Below are positions 14,701 through 29,305 of a stretch of DNA of 64,000 nucleotides, piece by piece (position 1 is the first letter of the stretch; every line of letters starts with the position of its first letter). The stretch spans positions 1 to 64,000 of the forward strand of contig VZSF01008493.1 of the NCBI GenBank assembly GCA_013398295.1, read 5' to 3'. The position numbers were made by a program, and so were the translations under genes. The stretch is from Chionis minor. Taxonomy: Eukaryota; Chordata; Aves; Charadriiformes; Chionididae. The notes below the pieces were generated by a model. The model ran no database searches and was not told the origin of the DNA. It saw only the letters and a program-made list of their open reading frames with translations.

Positions 14701-17499
14701 CTTCTAGAATGGACTCACAGGCATTGTTCTGGAGAAAAAGCTTTCTCAAGCTTTTTAAAACTTTGGAAGCCAAAATGAAAGCTTTAGGGGTTGATTAACC
14801 ACCCCCCCCCCACCCCGTTGCTCAGTATACAGAATCTATGAACAATACTACCTCTTCACTGACCTCTAGTACTCCTGCAGTGTGGTAGAGTGCAAGTTTT
14901 ACTGACAGTTTTAAAAAAACTTAGAATTTAACCACAGCAGATCTTTCATTGTTGCATTTTAAACTTAGGGTGCCTCACTCATACCTGGCAATAGCATACA
15001 GCTGTGTCACATCAAACCAAAGGACAGTTAATCCCATATCCTGCATCTAACAGTAGCCAGTAGCAGATGCCTGAAATGTGTCCAGTGAGACCATTCGTAG
15101 TTAAACTAGTGCAGATATTTCAAAACCATCTTTAAATTGGTTCATTTAAAGTAGCAGCAGCACAAAGATGAGTGCAGGCTAGCCTACTGTGCAACAGTAG
15201 GCAAGACAAGATGCAAACATCCTCAGTTTCATCACCTCCTTGTCTGACAATACACCTTCATTGGGTAACCCACAACAAAAGTATTCTGCAATTTCATCCA
15301 AGTATGCCCAAGTTGCTAAGTAATAAACACATTTACTCAGCCAAAATCACAAGCAACCCATTTACTTAATGAACAATCTGACCCCATGTTACTTCCCATT
15401 TCTTTCCTATTCAGGTGTTCTGGGCCAGAGGTTAATATACAGCTTCTTGCTCCTACCACTTGCTGAATAAAAAAATAAAAATAAGGTTCTCTAGATGCAC
15501 CAACACTACTGAGATAGTATCAAGACTTAAAGAAGAATGACTTGGACTGCTTCTTCATGTAATTCTGGATGCCCCCCTGAACTTATTCCAAGTACAGTCA
15601 CAAGAATTCTTAAATTCTATGATGTTTCACTCATGGAGTTAATTTCTTTGTTTTATCCTATGAATATGTAACCCAAGTATTAAACTATGCCCTACGTGAA
15701 GGGTTAATACCTCATGAGTAAATTTCAAAGCAACAGAAAACCAAAACTCAGGCATAGAGTATTTTTGCATGGACCAGTCATTGTATTAAACTTCTTGTTC
15801 CCAGCTTCCTTAAGATCACTTTGCCTCTTTCCCAGGATCAAAGTATAGGCAACAGCTCCAATGGGTCCTAAGATTGATTTGTTGGTATTACTGACTTCAG
15901 AGAAGTTGTGTACATGTCATGACATGCATTAATTTATAACAAACTCATAACCTTCATTACCTGCCATAGCAAACTTAACAGCATCTACTTCTAATACTAT
16001 GTTCTGGTGCATCAAGTAACTAATGAGGAAGAACAAACTAGGGAAGGCAGAGAGGTCTACTATGAAGTGAACTATACAAACAAGGGGTTTACAGAGTGGG
16101 CAGCTACATAAAAAAATATCAAACTTGCATTACTTACATCCTCAGAAGTTCTGTGAAAACTAAAGCCCTCCTAGTTGAATCTGTCATTAATAAATCATTG
16201 AGAAACTCCAATGCTCTATCAAAGCATAAACAAACTATGCATTCTATTTTTAGTTTAACTTGGTGACAAAGATTAAGGCAGAACATGAACCTGGGGTAAG
16301 CAGACTTGATCACTGCATTTGGAGATACCTTAGATCTGAACAGATATTCAAGGAAATCAGTCCAAACATAACAACCTGCAGATGACCCCTTTATGGATGA
16401 GAAGGTTATGATATGCAAACAAAGCCTCTGACTCCTCACAGAATTCTCACCTAGTCACTATTAAATATACAGTGCAGGTACCAAATGTTAGAAGTAATTT
16501 TGCACTTCCAGGAGGTTGTATGGCTTGAGTAACTGACTACTGTCAGCCTTATGCCATCTGTATTCAGTTCTTCATTGTTGCTGTGGCTTTCTATTAAAAG
16601 AAAACAAAAACAAACAAAAAAATCCCTTCTGAGCAATTTATTTGTAATGACATCATGCTTATCTACACCACAGTAAATAAACCACCTAAATGAAGCAACT
16701 GGGACTTTTTATTTATCTTTTAAGGTTTTGATAGATTTCTTCACACAAAATAGGAATTTGCCAGTCAACTGCCTTAACTTCAAGAGTTAAACGGCTTGGT
16801 CCCAATATTAACCCCTGTGAGACAAATATCTGACCTTATCTATTGGCAATTAATAATGGAAAAGTGTCAGGAGATAACTGATAGTGGGCTGGTACATATA
16901 AAAGCAGGAACAGATTGCTGAAGGCTTAAGCAATAAGCGATTAATTTAAAAGAATCCAGTGAGTTAACCTCAATGCAGTCCTTTTTTCCAAATGGCAGTC
17001 AGATAACTTTATACTATTGCATTGGGCAAGATGAAAGAGATCTTCAACTCAAAGCTGTATTAGAGTCCTGAATCACAGTAGCCTGCAAAACAGTTACTAT
17101 ACTTGTCTTTCTATACCCAATGGACAGAAAGGCTGATTTAGAGAATGACTGCAACTCAAACTACAAATTCATAGCATAAAAACTTGCCTGAATCAGTCTC
17201 TGAAGGAGCCTGTTGTTTTCAGATGGAACCTGACAAGACTAACATTCCTAATGATGCTCCTACTGTTGCATAAGGGCTTCTTTTGACAAAGCTGGTTAAA
17301 TGAACAACTGCATTCTGCGCACACCCTACAAAGCTGAAGGGATTGAGCCATAAAAAATATCTGGAATGTTTAATAGTGAAACTTTGTATTCCTTTATGTC
17401 TGCAAAAATACTGAATAAGAAAATCAAAACAACATCTTTACAGGATGGTTCCCTAGTTCACATCAATTCTTCGTAACTCAAAAGCTTGCAAATGTGCGG
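11707..17499. other. Intergenic, with unverified minus-strand exon-like segments
   Basis: AT-rich. It contains the ancient remnant at 15.0 kb, a C10 run at 14802-14811 and the three minus-strand exon-like segments described in the findings (12791-12959, 15961-16019, 16138-16215). Confidence 0.45.
14985..15092 (-). repeat. Ancient amniote CR1/L3-like remnant
   Basis: The plus strand reads CATCAAACCAAAGGACAGTT, CCCATATCCTGCATCT and CAGTAGCCAGTAGCAGATGC. This resembles the complement of the old amniote element whose sense end reads like 'gggctagatggacctttggtctga'. It is heavily diverged, and the assignment rests on the order of three short blocks. Confidence 0.5.
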
Positions 17500-17830
17500 G
17501 TTTAACGCTTTCGTGGCCAGACATTACCTACAAGTTAGTCGAACGCATTGTGAAACAGCAGCGGAAACGGAAGCAGTTCAGGAAAACTTTCTTAACTACT
17601 GAGCAAATAAGGCTCAGTCTCGATGGGGGGAAGCGCCAGCGGACCCGCGAAAACCTGCAGCTGCGGCGCAGCAGCCCCGGGCGCGAGGGGGGCCCGCAGC
17701 ACGGCGGGGCGACAGCCCCCCTTCCCGACCGGCCCCCGCCACCCGCAACGCGGCACCCAGCGGCGGCGTCCCGGCAGCGCCAGAGCCCGCGGCGGGGCTC
17801 CCGGGAACCGGCACTGTTAGAAGGCGGTTT
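17500..17830. promoter_or_regulatory. Orphan CpG island, possible promoter of an unidentified transcript
   Basis: An abrupt block of high GC and dense CpG (core 17620-17820) within AT-rich DNA, 16 kb upstream of the SPDL1 island. On the minus strand the block ends in a plausible donor (TTGTAG|GTAATG at 17527/17526). On the plus strand no clear donor follows. The frames across it on both strands show no known protein. It may be the start of a lncRNA or of a gene transcribed leftward. I cannot tell which. Confidence 0.5.
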
Positions 17831-17904
17831 CAAACCTGTTGACAGAAACGAGTTCCAGTTACAGTATGTTCGTGGTTTAAAAGGCACAGAGCCGGAAATC
17901 ATGA

Positions 17905-17962
17905 ACTAGATGATCTTTAAGGTCCCTTCCAGCCTAAAACCATTCTATGATTCTGTGAAATG
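17905..17962 (+). mobile_element. CR1 LINE extreme 3' end
   Basis: ATGATCTTTAAGGTCCCTTC followed by CAGCCTAAAACCATTCTATG and ATTCTGTGA is the diagnostic CR1 terminus with its 8-bp tail repeat. Only about 60 bases are recognisable. The 60-80 bases upstream may be further diverged CR1. Confidence 0.88.
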
Positions 17963-20900
17963 AACCCGCCTGTCAGCTCAGAGCATTCATTAACCCCCTT
18001 TGACAACGCTAGGGAAGATGGCCCTTAGTACAGTACACCATCAAGTAACACCACAACACGTTTTCTCTGCTACAAAATTAACTTCTCTATGACTCTTAAT
18101 GTTTTACCTCGATTCTTCCCTCTGAAACCTGCTGCATTTGAAATAGCTAAGCAGAGCATTAATTAGATTAGGCTTGCCTTGTTTGCTTCCAAACTTGACT
18201 TGTTTTTCCCCCCCCACAGTAACTGTACTCCCATTCCTCACTTACGCATGTGGTGTGCTGAGATAAGAGGTCATAGTGAAGTCTGAAGATCAAGAAATAT
18301 CTTCGTGGCATGACACTAAGACCGCATTTGACAGACAGCTATCATTTATCACGTGTAGTTCAAAGAAAAAGATACCCAAGCAGTTTAATTTCAGTTTTAT
18401 TCAGCTCCTCCACTGAGAAAACAAAACTGTGGTAGCACAGTATTTTAATTCAATCTATATATTCTGTATGTGATAAGCAAATATGTGATCACATATCATG
18501 GAATATCTAATATTCACTTCAGGCTTTGATTTCTGTTTTCCGTAACCAAACTATGAAAGTAAAAGCATCACACAAATTTCTGACAAAGATATACCTCAAC
18601 TGGAGATAAAGAATAATAATAAAAACCAAAAACCTCAAAATACCAACAGCACAAAGACATTGGATATTTGATCTGGTTTCTTCTGCCTTTCTTGCACACT
18701 TAATATTAAGAAATAAGTTGTTTTTAAATGAGCTATTTGTGAAAGTTTAATCAAAAGAGCATCCGATCTCACAAGAGTTTTACTTTAACATTAGTTCTTA
18801 GAGTCACCCCACTTTCTATAGCATAGACAGTCAATTACATACTCTAAAGATAGCAGAGCTGTTGTTTCAGGTGGTAACTATTTCCATGTTCACTGGGAAA
18901 CATATGTATTTCACTTCCCATTGGGAAAGAGTTTGAAAACTCATCACCACGTAAGTCCTTCACCTAGGTTGGGATACAAATCCTGGCATTCATTTGGAAC
19001 CCTCAGTTTTACAGGACTCTAAAATTAGAAGTTTGATTTCACACCTTTAGTACTTGCATTCAACCAACTATTGTACTGAAGTCTGGACTGGACATAGACT
19101 GGCAGTATAAACTGATCCCTAACACTTTGGTACTTGTATAAATATAAACATCATGTAGGACTCCAGCAAAACTTCAAAAGAAACAGCTTTAGAATGTACA
19201 TATAGCTATACTTCCCTTTGTAAGTGTAGCTAGCCATTAATCTTTTGGTAACACAACATGCTTGAGGAAAAATACATACTAGCAAGCTATTAAAAATATG
19301 AATAAGAACTAGGTTTGCCCATACAGGCTTTATACTCAGTGTCAGTGCAGTAATTCCCAGCTTGGTATTAAAGCTTTGAGACCTATACATGCATTCCGGT
19401 CATTCCAAGTCATATCCCAAATGCCTACGTACTAAAGTACATCTTGATTCTTTCAAATAGCTGTCCATTGACACCTGTGTTAAAGCAACAGAAGCTTCTG
19501 TACCCAGAAAAACCCAGTATAGCAAGATGTGAATGGTAGTTCAAATACCCAAACTCCTCTCATTCTTTCTACACTATCAACTAATCACTAGTAATCTAAA
19601 TGCTTTTCACAGACAAGCTATATTAAGTATGTTTTAAGTGCTTCTCCTCAGCAGTTCTACCCCCAAGAAAAACAAAAATATGTTTCTAATGAAGCTAAAG
19701 TTCATGATCTACTGATGGCTGCTTTCCATATTATACTTTTTAAGCTTGCTTCACTCACCTGTAATTCCAGAAGCAAGATGACTGTATATAAAGACAAAGG
19801 AAGAGACAGCTCTAAGAGCTAATGTGTGTTCTATGCTGCAGATTAGTTGCACATAATGAGCTAAAAAAATAATCAGAAGAGCAACAAATTGTCTATTAGC
19901 CAAGATATGTCAGGATCTGAATGACTACACTAAAGGTCGGTATCTTCAGGACTCCTGAGGAGAGGCAGGTGCTCAACATGAAACTATTTCAAACACTTGT
20001 TTGAAGATGCCAGCCAAAGAGATTAAACCCAATGTACTCCATTTTAATTCATATTCTGTTGGAAGGAGTACTAATTACATAAACTTTTGCCAATTTTCTG
20101 CCTAAAAATTAAGCACATTTGATTCCATTCCCCTGAAGGAAAAATAGGAATAAAGTAACTGTCATTACAGAGGTGTATAAGGAGTCAGCATAAGTGCTCT
20201 CAAATAAAACAAAACCTGTGGTAAACAACTGACTCAGTGGCTGAGTCTTCCTACTCCTCCCATCACATTTAAAGTTAGCCTGAGGAAAAACCTTAATTGG
20301 GGCTTGCATTCTCAAACTGGGAACTGACTGCCAAAACAGCTTGTGATCAAAATTAAAAAATTTTCAAAATTTTCAAGAGTGCATTATACAAATTATTAAG
20401 ATCAGGGAAATTAATACAAAGATTAAGATCAGATTTAAGGTAGGACCCAAGTATTACTTAAGATTTAGGTAATTTACGTTATTTTTCTAGTTGGTAGCAT
20501 ACTATACTTGTGTAATCTGACAGGACAGAAGTGCAAATAATATAGCCAATACCAATTTTGTGAAAGATTTACAGTCATAGTGTAGCTGGTTCTATAGACC
20601 CATCCTATTCTTTCACTATAGAGAATAAAGCAATGGCCAGCAGAGCAATCGCTTGAATCTATATACTGTATTTCTAGTGTATAGACTCCAGGTTCATTCA
20701 GAGACTTTCACTTTAGAACCATAAATAGGGATGTGGCTAAATTCAGAAAGATCAAGTTTGGCATTCCATCTTCCAGAACTACAGCTAGAGACCAAGCTGA
20801 GCCAGAAAATCAGCGTCAAGTGAGACAGTAGCAGGGAGATGTAGCTCAAAACCTAATGCAAAGGTAACTGAAATCATCAATAAAACCCCTGGACTGTATT

Positions 20901-23900
20901 TTCCAGTTTTGGAATTTAAGTATGAAGAACTTTAAATGTGCCTGTTTCTTCAGGCCTGAAATTTCTTGCAGTCATTGAGCATCAATATAGCACAAATACT
21001 AAGGTAGAGAGCCAGAGTAGAAATTCAGATATAAACCGCATAAGGTTTCAAGAGAGCTTTTGTGCTCGAATACAGGTTCTAAAAATCTTGTAGTCAAAAT
21101 TAGAAAAATCGTGAAGAGGGTATACTTACATAACAGATTGCAATACTCAAAGGTCACACTATCTTGCTAGTGAATTGCTCAAGTAAACAAATGTCAACCA
21201 TGAGGGTTCTATACCTCAAGAGTTATGTTAAAACCTTTATGTTAAAATCTGCTAAGTGTGTAAAATAAACAACCTCAGCAGAAGGCATTAGGTAATGGAG
21301 GTCTGCCCTAATTAACTACATGACTTGAATGCTTCGCCCCCCAGAAGCAATGGGAGCTTTTCAATGAGCAGCTTCCCGGTTGGGTAGTGCAGGCAGCCAA
21401 ATGAATCATCTCTTCATCTAAACCTGGCAATTGATTATGATTCTTATTTTACATCTGGCTTTAATTAGTTTTAGTGTTCAAAGTTAGTGCACAGCATAGC
21501 ATTCAATACCACTGAAACCCAAAGAAGCAATGAAGACTTAACCCCCTAAAGTGCAGCAGTTGGCAGAAGCTCTTGCCAATTGAACAAAAAAAATATCTAG
21601 TAGGTCATTGTACAAGCCTGTTGCAAGTATGTCTTTTCTAAATGTACTTTTTGGAAGCACACTTATATATCAGTAAAATAACGAGATCATTTAGAAACAA
21701 CCACTACTTTTTGCGTAATAGTAGCTTTTGCAAACAGTCCTACTGCAGATTCTTGATTAAAAACAGTTTCAGTATAACTTTTGACACACAGCTATGTGGC
21801 TTCAGATATAAATGTAAATAATATAAAATATTTTAGGATTGAGCAGACTAAAAAGCTTATTAGAGCTTAAATTCACAAGAGAGGGATACTAAAGACCCAG
21901 CTTGAGGTCTGTAGAAATTAAAGCTTTACATCTTTGATTTTGATAACCCTGATTTGGCAACTAAAAGAAAACAGTAATACTTCACATCACTGGACTTCCT
22001 CTGGAAGTAAGACTATTTGTAAGATGACAAAAAAGCAGTAATTGTTTGTTTCATGCAAGACATACTTTTTTCGTACCCTCTTTCTCCTCTTTTACATACA
22101 CTCTTGCAATTCCAAAGACAGATTAGAAAGACCACATTAGCTGTAAGAATCATATTTTGGAAAAAATCAGTGGCCAACAAGTTATGTCTGATTACCCACC
22201 TAAATTGAGAACAGTATGTGTGTATAGACAAATACATCTCTCTAATGCCTTATAGCTGAGTAACAGGTTTCCACTAGATTTAAGATAATAGGAGTCTTCT
22301 GTTTCAACATGTAATTTAGAGAATAAAGAGATCTATAGACAAAGAATAAGCAAGGGTCAAGTATTAATTATGTGTAAAGACTTAGCAGAACAAGTTAATA
22401 ACTAAGAAAACAGATTACAATTTTAAAAGTGACCAGTTACCAATAGGAATGTAGCTTTTGCTTAGAGTGAAGAGGGTGGTAAAATGCTGAAGGTAATTAC
22501 AGAAAATTTTATGAGATATTAGAAATATTAATTCAACTGGTAATATCCAAAAAGGACTTTAACAAAAAAAAGCTTTATGGAAGCCTCTGGGAGGGAGAAG
22601 CTTTTATAAAATTAAGACTTGGGTAAAACATCCCAGTTGTTTCATTATTGTCTTCTCTTGCAAGAGTTACTATCCAGGGTATAGAGGAACAACTAACATT
22701 ACAATGTTTTACAGCATGCAAGTGTTAGCTTAGCAATGTATTTTTGATTCTTAACTAAGTGAACAGCAATTCAAAGTCCTAAATAAACATGAAGCTGTTG
22801 AATTTCACTCCAGTGTAGTCAAAGCAAAATTTGACACCTTGGAGGAAGCTGCACTCAGCAAGGTGAAAGGTGCAGCCAGCCCCACTGTATGCTGCAAGTA
22901 TGAATAATTTAGTGAAAGTAATAAATAAAGGTACATTTATGGCAAGTAAACTGTCATATACTTCAATAGTCACTCTAGGGCTAATCATACTTTCAGGAAA
23001 ATTTAAAGCAAAAAATCCCATCAGCTTCCATAAGATGCTCCAAAACAATATAATACTATGCTTTAAAGGAGAAGACTGCAGAGCCTGCCATCCTAGTTGT
23101 TGGAGAAAGACTAACAGTGTTCTTCATTTCTCATTTTGACAATACTTGTAGCAGTCATTTCCACCTCTGCAGCATCCATCTCTACTATAATAATAAACTG
23201 CTAGTTGGAGCAAGAACAACATTTTAAATAAGACTGTTTCCAATTGGTTTGACACAGACAAGCACCCTTTACTGGATGTTTAGTATTCTACTTCCTGAAG
23301 AGAAGCAAAAAACCTCACTGGATAATGTGTTACACTGACCAGCTGAAACAAACATGCAAGGCTAGACCAGCAGTGCCAATCCAGGTTACAACAGAACTAT
23401 ATATTTTGATTTGATTACTATAATTTGATTGTCCAGGCCCATGAAATCTGAAGTGAAACTTAGTTGTAATGCAAGTTGCTTACCTAGAGAAGCATCTGCT
23501 AAGAACAAGCAGTTTTCACGTTCTGCAAGAGCACAACCAAGTCCTATCCTTCACTCTGCAGCATCCTGCCTTATTAGGCAAGAGCGGATGGCTTATCTTC
23601 CCAGAACCCTAGGCAACATGCAGCTCTATACAGCTCACCACATTTAACTCAGAGGGTCTGACCTATGGAGAAATTTACTCATGCAAAAATCTGGTTCAAA
23701 TTTGGTTTAGTAAAACTCTTCCACATCTGTTTGCTCTTTGAAGGAGTGAGCAAGTATATTAGCAAGTCAAAAACTTAACTGTAAACAAATCTCCTCAACT
23801 GATAAGACATAGCTTGATTTCATATAAAAGCTTTAACTTCACAGCATGTAGTGATTTTCTGCTATACCACACTGAACAGAACACTACTCAGCTCGCACAA

Positions 23901-26900
23901 AATACTTACAGGGTGCAACTCACAAAACCCCAAAGCACACTGCTCAGGGAAGTTACTGTTCTGCACATCTTGGATTTACAGAGAATAAAGATCCTGTCTG
24001 GAAGAGCTTTGACCTTCTATTGTTGAAGCCTAAATTCACTTAAAACATCACTAGAATATAAAAGTCAAAGGAAAAATTTCTAATAAGTTAGACAGTATAT
24101 AATTATTTAATGTGGAAAAACTACCACCTGCACTGTATTCCGATTCCCCACAAGTCATTTAATTAAGTCTAAATCATATAGCAGTGAAGGTACAGCTTAA
24201 AATGGCATGATCCAGAAAAACCATTATCTTCACAATCAGTCATTCAATCAGAAAGGAGTCATTATGGTTACATAGAAACTGACACTGTATTATGATTAAA
24301 ACTAATCCAGCCTGAAATGGTAGTGTAAGCCATTTCACTGAGGAGCTACAGAAGTGTTTTACTAATATTGTTGAAGAAGCAAGCAGGCAGAAATAGGAAA
24401 GAGAAATGCGCAAGTCCTTCGGTTGCAGCACAGGTTTATGCTGGCTTAAATTGTTCACAGAACTGCAGCACTAGCATCTTGACTTCCCTTGCCTCAGCTA
24501 CCAACTATAACTTCAGCTGGCAAACCAGTAAGAAAACCAAGTCTGCAAGTTCCATAAAAACGACCAGCAAATTGGAAGAGAAAGCCATTGCTGGGGAAAA
24601 GCAGCTCTAGAGTGGTACAAAAGAACATCCCAAAAATACAATAGAAAGTTTATAAGCAATCATAAAGTATACAGGAAACCAAGATGCATTAATTTTGTTG
24701 CTCATGCAAATACCACCACTTCGTTTCTGTAGCTGTCAGGATCTAAAAAGTATCTAAAGAACCCATCGGAAAAACAACACTGTGGACAGATGAAGCATCT
24801 TGACTGCAGGCCAGAGATTATGAACATAATCTTTGAATTGTCTTTATCAAACATTTATTACAAAATTAGTGTAGGATGTATCATTAAAAGTGCATCTTAA
24901 AAGCTGGTTAGTCTAATGAAGTTAACAAGTGTTTCAAGAACACATACAAGATTCAAGGAGCTACACAGAAGAAAGAATAAAACTAGAAGTCATGGGCAAA
25001 CTACTAAAGAGTTAAATGGAATTAAATGGGTTCAACCAGAAATGGTACTTGTTCTACTAATCCACCTTGCCATTTTCATAGCAGATGCACAAGGGAGAAA
25101 AACCATCATCTTCAACTTGAGTTCCAAAGCTTGCTGAACTTCACTGTAATTTGGGGAAATAAACATCTGCTTCAGTGTCTCACATTGATAATACATTCTG
25201 CTGCAAAATGGCACATTTAATGCTTTCTTCACAATACCTCTGTTTCCATAGCATTTAAACCATAGTAAGACTTCAGGTGGCAACTGTTTTATATGACCTA
25301 ACATGATACATTTTTTTTTAAATCAACATAAAAAGAAACAAGATTTGCCTTCATTTGCATCAATGGGCTGTCTATGAAGACTTTTATTCAGAGAAACTTT
25401 CCTCTGAAGTTACTGAAAACTGAGTAGCACAGAACTACACAGGCAAAATAATCTTTCCCCGTTCAACCTTGAATAATAAAATGGAATGAAATAAAGTCTA
25501 AAGGCAAATCACAAACCTGTCATAAAAACAGTTCATTTAAGTAGTAGCCAACATACAGTAACACCAAGATATTAAAAGATACTACAACTGTAACTAAACA
25601 GTATGAATGCAAGCATCATGAACAAAAGATACGCAAAACTGTTATGATAAAAACACAAAGATGTTTCAGGAGAGATTCAGATAGAGTAGTAGTTGTATTC
25701 TAACTTTAGATCACTCCTAAGAAACAGAGAAAGCTCAGGTCCGGCTCAGGGGTCAGCCTTTCCATAGCGAAATGTCCCACTATTTCCTATACAGACTCTA
25801 GTTTCCTAACCAAGCTCCCTATATTGGGTACTTCAGGTCAGACAATACAACTGGTTCTTCTCTATTTTACCCATTGAAATGTCTTATCTGTAACCATTGT
25901 TAACCATATTGCTTTTTCCATAATCCCCTTCTACGTAAAGCCATGCCTATAAGAAGTGTCAAAACCAGTAATTGCCTACCTTAATACTTTATCATAGTAC
26001 CAAAAAAATTCAGCTTTGCACTTGAAGACAGTGACATCCAGTGGTTCATTACTTAGTCAGTGGCATGTTTTAAAAATAGCTATTTTCAGAAATATTTCCG
26101 AAGTCCTATTACTCATCTAAATATGATCATTTAAACCAAAGTCAGATCCCAGCTGCTCAAGTCAGCACATACTTAATTTAAAACAGATCATGAGACATTA
26201 CAAAGACATTCTGCATACCACAGGAAAAAGTAGGTTTATTGCAATCTTAAAGTTGCTATTTTTTCCGATATGATCAGTGTGAAAAAAATCTGTTAACAGT
26301 TAAAATAGAGAGCATTTGACCTCAAATGCTTAACAGAAGCATTAGCTATGTTCTCATTGCTATGACCAAGAATAAATCATTATTTAATGAACACATGCAT
26401 AAAAGTTTCTGCTAATTTGTAGTTCAAGATTTATATGTGTACATAATAGGAATTATAGGAATATATTAATTGTTACTAAAGGAAAAGACCAAGTAAGCAA
26501 AAGCTTTTCACTGTGCTCCTTATTTATAGTCAAAAGGGCAGCTCCAGTGCTTTGTTCTGACCATATGAGAAAAGGTGCAATACCTCTATCACAGAGCTGT
26601 TACTGTGTTTGTGAGGTTTACAGAGATCATCACAAAGAGATTAACAAGTGACTTCAGATCATATAAATACATAATTTATGGATCTGGTGCTACCTGAGAC
26701 GAAAATACAAGAAAAGCAATAAAGCAAATATTTCAAAAGCAATAAAAACTCAAGGAGATAATACTGAAATCAACCTTTTGATAGTACTATTTTCCAGCTA
26801 CACAAACTACACTCTCATGATAAAGAATAGAGGAGAATCCAGGTAAATCACTGCAGTTTTAACTCAGATCACCATTTTCCTCCATTGAATTCTTTTATGT

Positions 26901-29305
26901 TTTAACTTCCTTTGCACCTTACTCTTCATTAGCAAGAATCTTTCAAGTAGAACTCCTGCTTCCCTTCACACTGAACTAATCAGTAGAAAACAGTACCCTA
27001 ATATTTTGTATTCAGTAATTAAGTCTTAAGACATTCTATATAGGGGCAGACTCAGTCCACCAAAAATTAGCCTTGAGTGCTGAACAATGTAACCATTTTG
27101 CTGCTTTCCTAATTCTGAGTTATACCTAGAAAGAAGCCCATGTATTTTGAATAAGATGTGTTTTGGTACTCAGAACTGCTTGCATTTCTACTTTAACTGA
27201 AGGACGCGTTTACATGTCATTGCTGCCAAGATAGTCTACAGCAATTTGTCCAAATTCAGGCTGGTATTTTCTAGTAAACATTGCCTAAGTTAAGACTTCA
27301 GTAAGAAAATATTATTTCAGCATGACATCACAATTGGTATAGAGTGACAGTGGTTTTCTGAAGAGGGACATTTGAACTTAAGAAAGCCAAGGTGAATCTA
27401 CCCAAGTCTGAGTAGATTATCTAGGCTAAGTTTGACCAAAGTAAGTGTTTATAAAGTCCAATACACTGTTTCACACTAAATGATACAGTAAGTTCCGCGG
27501 TCAGAAACCTTTGCGCAACACACATTTCAGGCCATTTAGTACTGTAATTTTCTATGGAAAGGGATTAATTGGATTATTAAAGACTCTATAATCAGAAATA
27601 TGGTTACAGGCCATCTTCACTGAGGCATTTTGTGAGATCTTGCACCGAGGATTAAACGGGTCTGTATTTTGAGGTACAGTGTGAATATTTAACAATGAAA
27701 TAGAAGTCAATGGTGTTTAGAGTTTTAAAATTAAAACTGGACTCTAAACTGTTGATCTGCCAGTAAAGCTGTTAGTATAGTTACATAGCAAATGAAATTG
27801 GGGCTAAACCCACCAGAATATTTTACCAGGCTAGGCAAATGTGCAAAAACCATATTCAAGTAGTTAGACCCTTCTGCTTCATCTTTCCAAATTGTCTCAT
27901 TTTACTCATTATTGCTCTCTTCATTGTTTTTTATTTCTTCTTCTGTTTTCAAAAAGGAGAAAACAATTACACCAGGGGAAAAAAAAACAACCCACAAAAA
28001 GCTGTGATCACTTAATCCTGAACAGTACTATGCAAGATCTCTTAAGAACCTAAAAGCATCCATTAGTTTTATCAAATGAAGTGTTTGAGTTCATCTTTTA
28101 AGGAGGGATGGAGAAGGACAGGTACTAGTGTTAAAAGTAAAATCACAAGTATTTACTCTAACAAAATAAAAAAACTAGGTAAAAGCAGCCTTAAAAATGG
28201 AAAGTCTAGAGCAGAAACAAAACTAAACAACTAAAGCTCAATTCATTACTGCTTCCTATTACAACTTAGGATAAAAATGCTCAACTAAGCTTAAAAAAAA
28301 ATAAATAGAATACTGCTTCACAATCCTGATCCCAACTGTCTACTCCACAGTTGAAACTTTTAGTGAGTTACAGAGCAATAAACCTTAATCAATGCAGACA
28401 TGACTATGTTACATACATTTCCATACAAGATTGCTACCCAGAGCTCATACAGTTCATAACACCAGTCTCATACATAACATAGGATCACACTTACAGCTTA
28501 ATTCAGGCCCTTTAGGGACAACCTTAGCTTGATCATTTTACCACACTATCTTTAAGTAATAGCAAGCCTTGAGTCAAATACACTCCATCAGACATTTACA
28601 TACTTAATTATAGCTCTTATAACTTACATTTTATTTTTCTTTTTGCTCTTATTCTTCTCTGTTATCAGAAATTTCAGAGCTATATAGCGAATAATCAGCA
28701 TTTTGAAAACTGCTCAGTAGATAACACATGGATGAAACATAGGCTAACAAGAAAACCAACATGATTGTACTACCCAGCATTTCAAAACACTATGTAAGAA
28801 TAGCTAAAAAATAATCCATAGCTTAACAAATTTCACATAAATAAACACTGCACACCATTAACTATAAAAGTTGAAAAAACAAAGGAGCAACAGTTCCTTT
28901 AGCCTGTATAGTCACTTACACAGAACACCCAAACTAGCACATCTTTAGGAATAGTGAAGGTGTTTTATAGTAGCCCTTAAATGAGGTCCAGGTGAAATCT
29001 AAATTGGTATCGATGGTGAAAAAGCTAATGAGCTCCAGCTTGTAAAGCTGATTGAATTTTTACCCCATTTGATTAGAAATGCATAACAGTGCTAAAATTA
29101 CTGTCCTGAATGTAGCTGATGATCCTTATAAAGTTAAATTCTATCAAAATTAAAGATAATTACCCTGTCCAACTATTTATTAAAAAAAAAATGCAGCCAC
29201 GTAAATTTATTTGAAACATACCTTTTATCAAAATGATTTATATTAATTCCGTAAATAACATTTGCTCACTAATATTTAATAGCTTTCACCTGCTTCTCGT
29301 AATAC
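17963..29305. other. Long AT-rich intergenic stretch, nothing recognised
   Basis: 11 kb of AT-rich DNA with few CpGs, no CR1 copy and no frame over about 90 codons. It is plausible as distal regulatory DNA, but no element can be named from sequence alone. Confidence 0.6.

Noticed and set aside
14955..15046. Minus-strand exon-like segment (DMGLTVLWFDVTQLYA) with a good GTATGAGT donor
   Set aside because: The sequence fits an ancient CR1/L3-like repeat end better than an exon.
17528..17909. Overlapping frames of 119-124 codons on both strands at the 17.6 kb island
   Set aside because: The cause is the same GC effect. Frames on both strands are open together, the content is low-complexity, and one runs into CR1 sequence.
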